A DNA stretch of 64,000 bases from Batillaria attramentaria. Its lineage: Eukaryota; Mollusca; Gastropoda; Batillariidae. Where the stretch lies: assembly GCA_018292915.2 (NCBI GenBank), contig JACVVK020000014.1, forward strand, positions 556,001 to 620,000, written 5' to 3'. This document shows positions 58,703 to 64,000 of the stretch, piece after piece. A program made the position numbers and the translations under genes. How positions within the stretch are numbered: the first letter of the stretch is position 1; the number at the start of each line of letters is the position of its first letter. The notes beneath the pieces were generated by a model. That model ran no database searches. It was not told the DNA's origin and was given only the letters and a program-made list of their open reading frames with translations.

Positions 58703-58888
58703 AGTTCGTGCTTTCGTTGTCATTAACAGTCATTCGACACGGTCCAATGCTGGGAAACTGGATGATGAGTAAGTTAGCGATGGCATCGGGTGCAGTGAAA
58801 TCACAGGATCCTGTCAATCCTCTGGAATAAGGCCATCTTTACCGAGACATGACATGGGGCCGTCGTTGGCGGTCCCTAGCTACACGCG

Positions 58889-59075
58889 GGGAGCCGGGGT
58901 TAGCCGAATGGTGGGGAGTTGGATTGACTTTCAATGCTCGGGGTCGTGAGTTTGAATCCCAGCTGGGGCCAAATATTTGTGTGTGTCCTCAGGGGGTTGC
59001 CCCGTCTTTGATATCATCACCCGGATGTGGTGGAAAAGGACGTTAAACGCTCAAACACCTATCCACCAATGTTTT
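58889..59075 (+). mobile_element. SINE-1 copy in unit A
   Basis: GGGGAGCCGGGGTTAGCCGA to GGACGTTAAACGCTCAAACA, with small insertions (GTGTGTGTCCTCAGGGGG). Confidence 0.94.
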
Positions 59076-59223
59076 AAGTTCGTGCTTTCGTTGCCATTAA
59101 CAGTCATTCGACACGGTCCAGTGCTGAAAATCTGGATGAGTAAGTTAGCGATGGCATCGGGTGCAGAGAAATCATCGGATCCTGTCATCTTCTAGATTAA
59201 GTCCATCGTTACTAAGACATGAC

Positions 59224-59358
59224 CCAGGGTTGGTTGGTTGGTTGGTGTTTGGGAGTTTAACGTCCCTTTCCACCACAAACGGGTGATATCAAAGACGGGG
59301 CAACGAGAAAAAGGCCAGTACACATATGTGGCCCCAGCCGGGATACAAACTCACGACC
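59224..59358 (-). mobile_element. SINE-1 copy inside unit B, 7 bp target-site duplication
   Basis: (GGTT)n-like tail, GTTTAACGTCCCTTTCC, GGTGATATCAAAGACGGGGC, truncated after the B box. ACATGAC at 59217-59223 and 59359-59365; removing it restores GACATGACATGGGG as in unit A. Confidence 0.93.
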
Positions 59359-59404
59359 ACATGACATGGGGCGGTCGGTTACGGTCCATAGCCAGGACTG
59401 GCAC

Positions 59405-59585
59405 GAGGAGCCGGGGTAGCCGAATGGTAGATCGTTCGACCTTCAATGCTCGGGTCGTAAGTTCGAATCCCAGCCGGGGCCAAGAATTTGTGCTGGCCTT
59501 TTTCTCGTCGCCCCGTCTTTGATACCACCCATACGTGGTGGAAAAGGACGTTAAACTCCCAAACACCCACACGCCCACCCACCTC
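59405..59585 (+). mobile_element. SINE-1 copy in unit B
   Basis: Complete; subfamily B type (CTCGTCGCCCCG, AAACTCCCAAACACCC). Occupies the same position in unit B as the SINE in unit A. Confidence 0.94.
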
Positions 59586-59590
59586 TTGCT

Positions 59591-60245
59591 GCACAGATTA
59601 TTCGGTTAAAGCCTCTATGAACTTGTCTAGCATAGAACTGCGTTGTGGAAAACTTCATCGAATGCGCTTAACTCCTTGCTTCAAAACAGCAGTTTATATC
59701 AAAATATAAAACAACTGACCAGCGTGATGCCTCGCGTCGCGGTAACATTGCCCAAAGTCTAGTGTAAAATGACGCGACTGGCTGGGCTGGTTTACTTCTA
59801 GAAATTTGCAACTAGCGATCGTACCCAAAAAAAAAAAAAAAAAGCATCGCGCATTCAAATATAGCCGTATTTCTCAAATACTAGAAGCCGCGAAGTTAAA
59901 AAAACGACTTCCATACCCGACTGTAGGATCACAACTTTCCTCAAACAGCCTTTAGAGGTTCGTCAGTGGCATTTTCTCGCTCCATTGAATGCGAATAATT
60001 ATAGTTATTTTAACACTTTGGCAAACAAGGAAGTTCAGCGTGAACAGCCCTGAAGGAAACCAGACGGTTTCGGACAGGATAGATGCTCATTTGAAACACC
60101 CATTGTGCGGTCACGCTTGACTGAGTTGCATCGTTGTGATCAACAGCTCTTTACAGTGCTTCGTCACGCACATGTGTGCGGTCTTCCTCAGAAAACTTTC
60201 ATTTGTGGCACTGTGACTTCTCGCTTTTATAGAACAACACTATGC
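59591..60245. other. Gene-free unique stretch
   Basis: A run 59827-59843. No gene recognised. Confidence 0.4.
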
Positions 60246-60259
60246 GCATTGAATGGAGG

Positions 60260-60426
60260 GGAGCCGGGAGAGCCGAATGGTAGAGCGTTGGATTCCCAAT
60301 GCTCTGGTCGTGAGTTCGAATCCCGACTGGGGTCAGATATTAGTGCTGGCGTTTTCCTCGTTGCCCCGTCTTTGACATCACCCTTACGTGGTGGAAAAGG
60401 GCGTTAGACTCTAAAACACCCCACCC
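60260..60426 (+). mobile_element. SINE-1 copy, full length, 14 bp target-site duplication
   Basis: GCATTGAATGGAGG at 60246-60259 and GCATGGAATGGAGG at 60427-60440 (one mismatch). Confidence 0.96.
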
Positions 60427-60440
60427 GCATGGAATGGAGG

Positions 60441-60630
60441 TGGAAATGACACTTACAAAGCTATAATGCCGAACTGAGATTGGAGACTGTGTTTGTTGTT
60501 GTTCCTGTTGTTTTCGGCATCTAACATCAGGGAAAACGGCTTTCTTGAACGTGCATGAATTTCCTGTGCGAATACTACCGCGAATGTTTCCATAAATAGA
60601 CCAGCCCAGCCAGAGCCTTTGCTTCAATGA
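60441..60630. other. Short unique stretch
   Basis: No gene recognised. Confidence 0.4.
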
Positions 60631-61036
60631 TGGTATGGCATGGTATGGTATGGTATGGTATGGTATGGTATGGTAGACTTCTCCTCGGCGCACATATCCA
60701 TCTCTGCTGAAATACTCACGGCGCCGCAGGGCTGGAGGACGAAGCAATGAAAGCCTGCTATTCACTCTGGTGCGTGCGACAGTATTTCTGTTTACCACGC
60801 CACCGGCCACAGCCTACGCTTCTTCGGAAGATGAACGTTGGGTTTGTAGCGTGCGCACTTGATGTATGTGCGTGCGTGTGTACACGAAGGCGAGACAGGC
60901 ACCGCAAACGAGTCTGCACGTGGATTTGAATCGATACGGTAAGGAAAAATCCCACCATATTCCTGCCCACCGGGGACTCGAACCAGGCAGCTCAGGATCC
61001 GAAGTCGAATGCCTTAACCACGAGACCAAATCCCCT
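60631..61036 (-). mobile_element. SINE-3 copy, full length, short subfamily
   Basis: Minus strand: head A box TTTGGTCTCGTGGTTAAGGC, B box TGGTTCGAGTCCCC (60966-61036), body, and (ATACC)n tail (complement at 60631-60675). Lacks the 38 bp segment of the 25 kb copy. Confidence 0.93.
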
Positions 61037-61037
61037 G

Positions 61038-61728
61038 TCAAGCCTTATCATACAGCGGTCAGGAGGTGGTCGGGTTCAGGTTATGCCTTGACACAAATGA
61101 CGTTCGCTCATAAGTTTTACACAAGGTTGAATGCAAGACAAGCGTATGGAGGCTTTAAGCATTCTCTGCGTGTAACAACGCTTTTTTTGTTCAGACATGA
61201 TACGAATCAAAATAGAAGCGGTTTCGCCCAGAGAATAACCCCCTTCCACATATACTTCCTGTTTTCACAGAGAAATGTTTCTTTTACTGTGCCTTCCTGG
61301 TTAACAACACATGAGGCGGAGTTTCCTGAAGGGGTGTTTTATCAGGGGGTGATTGAAGAAGAAATCATGGGTATTTAAAGGGGTAATTATTAGTCACGCC
61401 GATTAATCTTCCCCTTATCAAGAAAACTTTCCGTCGGAAATTCCGGTTTCACAGTATCATCGGTTACTCATGTATACTGAAGGCTCAATACAGGTCAAAA
61501 CTTAGCCTGAATAATCCAACTCAAAACTGAGGTGCCCTGAGAGATGATGAAACGGAGAGCACGTGATTCTTCGCCGGGCTGAGTGCTAAACTAAACAGAG
61601 GCGTTTGTGTGTCTGTTTGTGACTTTCCTCTTTCCTCGACTGAGCGGGCTCACAACGCTAAACACCCATCAGAACAAGCTTTGCGACTTTGTTGTCAAGA
61701 TTTCATTTCTTCCGCGGAAAGCTGCAGG
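61038..61728. other. Gene-free stretch upstream of TLR
   Basis: Apparently unique sequence of moderate composition. A weak open frame runs 60866-61378 without a recognisable domain and overlaps SINE-3. The last bases before the retroposon (TTTCATTTCTTCCGC...CTGCAG) could pass for a polypyrimidine tract and AG acceptor. Promoter and upstream exons of the TLR may lie here but cannot be pinned down. Confidence 0.4.
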
Positions 61729-61739
61729 TGTTCGAGAAG

Positions 61740-62038
61740 GTAGTGGTTTGTAGCTGGTAGTTTGCCGATTTGACGTAGGCTGGTAGTTTGCCGATTTGAC
61801 GTAGGCTGGTAGTTTGCCGATTTGACGTAGGCTGGTAGTTTGCCGATTTGACGTAGGCTGGTAGTTTGCCGATTTGACGTAGGCTGGTAGTTTGCCGATT
61901 TGACGTAGGCCTAGTTTTCCAACACGTGAGTGATATCAAAAGGAACAGACCAGCACAATTTTCCGGGATTCAAACTCATGACCCTAGTATTGAACGATGA
62001 AAGCCTAACACTACCAGCTCGGCTATTACGGCGTCCCT
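61740..62038 (-). mobile_element. SINE-1-like retroposon with embedded minisatellite, abutting the TLR start
   Basis: Degenerate reverse-strand SINE-1: GTGATATCAAAAGG, CCAGCACAA and a B-box remnant (GGGATTCAAACTCATGACCC). It is bounded by the direct repeat TGTTCGAGAAG at 61729-61739 and 62039-62049, read as a target-site duplication. The 3' portion contains six 26 bp repeats instead of the usual GGGTGTTTGGG tail. The right duplication ends 8 bases before the TLR start codon, so the insertion is in, or immediately upstream of, the 5' UTR. Confidence 0.75.
61754..61909. repeat. 26 bp minisatellite, 6 copies
   Basis: Six consecutive, virtually identical 26 bp units beginning CTGGTAGTTTGCCGATTTGA start at 61754, 61780, 61806, 61832, 61858 and 61884. 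Each carries GACGTAGG at its end. There are no unique spacers, so it is not a CRISPR array. It lies about 150 bp before the TLR start codon. Confidence 0.97.
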
Positions 62039-62057
62039 TGTTCGAGAAGAAAAAAAA

Positions 62058-64000
62058 ATGAAGGTGACTTGTCTGTGTTTCATGCTTATCCTATTTGCTG
62101 GAACTGTGACCGCTGCGCCTCTGCATGGCGGCACCATAGACTTTCTCCTGGATTCAGGGAATCACGAATCTGAAACTTTCGAAACCAGAGGCAAGAAAAG
62201 GGCGTGTGGCGAACACTGGTGCCTGTGTTACGGAGACACGGCTGACTGCTCCGGACATCACGGGAACTTAACATTTGTGCCGAGATTCAATGACACCCAT
62301 ATTCGTTTTCTCAACTTTTCCTACAACAACCTCTCAGCTATCGAGAGCGACGACTTCTTCCAGAACGTCTCAGACTTCATGGGCTTCGACCTCAGCGGCA
62401 ACGGGCTTTCCTACATCAGCGATTCGTCTTTTCGGCGCGTGCGTAAGTTGAAGATTTTAATGCTTGACTACATCTACGATCTGACCTATGAGTCTCTCGG
62501 TCCGGTGTTTTCCATCACCAGCCTCTTGTATCTGGAGATACGACACGGCAATTTAGGGCCTTTGCCTGACGATCTGTTTGTAAAGCATCCTATGCCAAGT
62601 TTGAAGACCCTGTACCTGCATGAAAATCACATCAAACGTCTGAACATGTCCGTGTTTGTGCCGCTAAAGAGACTGGAGTATTTAGGGCTCGGTGGGAATC
62701 AGGTATCAGAGATTCACCCAGACCTGTTGGCAAACCTTCAGGACATCAACTTGGAATCCAACCTCATCGCTGATTTCCCGGAGACTTGCCGAAACGGAAC
62801 CTCCCTGTTTCCTAAACTTAAAAAGCTGTTTCTACAGCAGAATGAAATAGGACTGATTCCCCCGAAGGTTTGTTTGAAAAGACTGGAACTGTTGAACATA
62901 CACGCGAATAAATTCACTCGTCTCAGAGCGTATACGTTCAGCCGACAGCGATTTCCGAGTCTGCGTCAGCTATACGTTGGCCACATGGGGACTATGATTC
63001 TACAGATCCAGGAGAACGCTTTCAACAATACGTCTATTGAAGAGCTGTCTCTCATGTTCAATGATCTTAACTTCTCTAAAGAAGCTGTTGTTGATCCTGC
63101 AAGCTTCCGCGGCTTAACCGGCCTTACATCTCTACAGCTTAGTGACAATACGTTAGCCATGAGCGCGGAAAGATTTGTGGAACTGTTCGGTGGTCTGACT
63201 AGTCTTACCTCTTTGTTTCTCGGAAACGGTCGCATTCGTCAGATCACCCCGGCCATGTTCGCAAATTTGACGTCCTTGAGGGAACTTCTTCTGTACCAGA
63301 ATCTTATCTACAGCATACCCGACGGAACTTTCGACGCGATGAAAGCGCTCAGGACTCTGAGTATCAGGGAAAATCAAATATCCATGATTACGGAGACAAC
63401 TTTCGGCAGCTCTCTTCGCGACTCCTTGAAGCAGCTGGACCTGAGTGGCAACCCCTTTTCTTGTACCTGTGACCTCAGATGGTTCCAGAGTTGGCTCAAG
63501 TCCAGCTCAATTTTCAGAAAATCTCGGACAAGCTACGCTTGCAAGAACATTCCAGGCAAGAGAGTGCAAGAATTTTTCTTATCCGATCAAGTCTGCCTGC
63601 TGAGCCGCGGGACTTACACCTTCACCATGGTTGTCATCGCCATGGTGATTTTCGCCATGACTCTGGGGTTCGGGCTCTACCGCTACCGCTGGCACATCCG
63701 CCTGGTGCTGTACGAGGCGTACCGAGGCCGCGGGGACAGGTGGCGCCGTCTGCAGGAGCACGACTTCCAGTACGACGTCTTCGTGTCCTATGCTTCTGAG
63801 GATGAGGAGTGGGTGCAGGCGCACCTGCTGCCTGAGCTGGAAGGACGCTGGGGACTGCGGCTCTGCACCCACGAGCGTGATTTCATCCCGGGCAAGAACA
63901 TCATCGAGAACATTCAGGACTGTCTGGAGACTAGCAAGAAGGTGATGATGCTTTTCTCTTCGGACTTCGCGCGAAGCCAGTGGTGCCAGATGGAGCTGGC
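62058..64000 (+). CDS. Toll-like receptor, 5' part (runs off window end)
   Basis: Membrane pattern-recognition receptor that would signal through a cytoplasmic TIR domain. The frame is open for 647 codons with no stop or intron. Seen in order: hydrophobic signal peptide (residues 1-20); basic GKKR at 45-48; N-terminal Cys cluster (C50, C55, C57, C64); about 16 leucine-rich repeats (about 75-465), the last reading LKQLDLSGNPF; LRRCT with C469, C471, C495, C513; one membrane helix (about 522-543); and a TIR domain from 572 with box 1 (YDVFVSY, 572-578) and box 2 (RDFIPG, including the BB-loop proline). Box 3 and the stop lie beyond the window. There is no internal Cys-rich pair splitting the ectodomain, so it resembles the single-cysteine-cluster type rather than the Drosophila Toll type. 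The start has A at -3 and is directly followed by the signal peptide. A retroposon ends just upstream. Ligand and exact orthologue are unknown. Confidence 0.96.
   Translation, partial: MKVTCLCFMLILFAGTVTAAPLHGGTIDFLLDSGNHESETFETRGKKRACGEHWCLCYGDTADCSGHHGNLTFVPRFNDTHIRFLNFSYNNLSAIESDDFFQNVSDFMGFDLSGNGLSYISDSSFRRVRKLKILMLDYIYDLTYESLGPVFSITSLLYLEIRHGNLGPLPDDLFVKHPMPSLKTLYLHENHIKRLNMSVFVPLKRLEYLGLGGNQVSEIHPDLLANLQDINLESNLIADFPETCRNGTSLFPKLKKLFLQQNEIGLIPPKVCLKRLELLNIHANKFTRLRAYTFSRQRFPSLRQLYVGHMGTMILQIQENAFNNTSIEELSLMFNDLNFSKEAVVDPASFRGLTGLTSLQLSDNTLAMSAERFVELFGGLTSLTSLFLGNGRIRQITPAMFANLTSLRELLLYQNLIYSIPDGTFDAMKALRTLSIRENQISMITETTFGSSLRDSLKQLDLSGNPFSCTCDLRWFQSWLKSSSIFRKSRTSYACKNIPGKRVQEFFLSDQVCLLSRGTYTFTMVVIAMVIFAMTLGFGLYRYRWHIRLVLYEAYRGRGDRWRRLQEHDFQYDVFVSYASEDEEWVQAHLLPELEGRWGLRLCTHERDFIPGKNIIENIQDCLETSKKVMMLFSSDFARSQWCQMEL

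Larger units (their letters stand above)
58703..59590. repeat. Tandem duplication including a SINE; second unit further invaded
   Basis: Unit A (58703-59076) and unit B (59077-59590) share GTTCGTGCTTTCGTTG, CATTAACAGTCATTCGACAC, AAGTTAGCGATGGCATCGGG, then GACATGACATGGGG and a + strand SINE-1 at the equivalent place. Unit B has an extra minus-strand SINE-1. Confidence 0.92.

Noticed and set aside
61754..61909. CRISPR-like regular array
   Set aside because: Units are directly contiguous with no unique spacers, and the DNA is eukaryotic; it is a minisatellite.

Overview
The window looks like eukaryotic, invertebrate nuclear DNA, most likely from a mollusc and plausibly a marine gastropod. This rests on three things: the abundance of (AC/GT)n, (CT/GA)n and homopurine tracts; a very dense tRNA-derived SINE whose body ends in a conserved GACGTTAAAC block, an arrangement I associate with molluscan tRNA-SINEs (possibly MetaSINEs; from memory, not checked); and the lophotrochozoan-style Toll-like receptor at the right edge. 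The species cannot be fixed from the sequence. Labels such as SINE-1, MITE-1 and Repeat-R are mine.

Coding content is almost nil for 62 kb. The one convincing gene starts at 62058 on the + strand: an uninterrupted reading frame for a Toll-like receptor (signal peptide, N-terminal Cys cluster, about 16 leucine-rich repeats, LRRCT, one membrane segment, start of the TIR domain) that runs off the end at 64000. The only other credible coding trace is the broken C-terminus of a non-LTR retrotransposon reverse transcriptase at 17085-17367. Other long open frames cross microsatellites or SINEs, or show no recognisable domain.

The rest is a repeat landscape. SINE-1 has about 32 copies or fragments, roughly 26 of them between 26.4 and 62 kb. 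Many have intact 7-17 bp target-site duplications, so activity looks recent. SINE-2 (TAGTGGTTAA-type head, (ATT)n tail) has four copies. SINE-3 (tRNA-like head, (ATACC)n tail) has three copies, two of them a converging inverted pair at 24-25.6 kb. MITE-1 has three copies of about 256-284 bp with CAGGGCCCG-type inverted ends (35.2, 44.3, 46.4 kb). MITE-2 (30609-31080) is a 472 bp element with 30 bp inverted ends flanked by TA, resembling a Tc1/mariner derivative. Repeat-R (26.2 and 48.1 kb) and Repeat-X (7.5, 8.2, 10.8, 57.7 kb) are unclassified dispersed repeats. Several local tandem duplications (3.4, 10, 11.9, 31.5-32.1, 42.2-42.7, 45.0, 47.3, 47.5-47.8, 52.1, 58.7-59.6 kb) show ongoing small-scale duplication.

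Between the repeats lie compositionally balanced, apparently single-copy islands (for example 4.8-5.4, 8.5-8.9, 14.2-15.1, 18.6-19.0, 39.7-40.0, 49.7-50.1, 54.1-54.3 and 58.5-58.7 kb). They could be promoters, enhancers or non-coding exons, but sequence alone cannot decide. The most notable juxtaposition is at the Toll-like receptor: a SINE-1-like retroposon carrying a 26 bp minisatellite ends, with its target-site duplication, 8 bp before the start codon.
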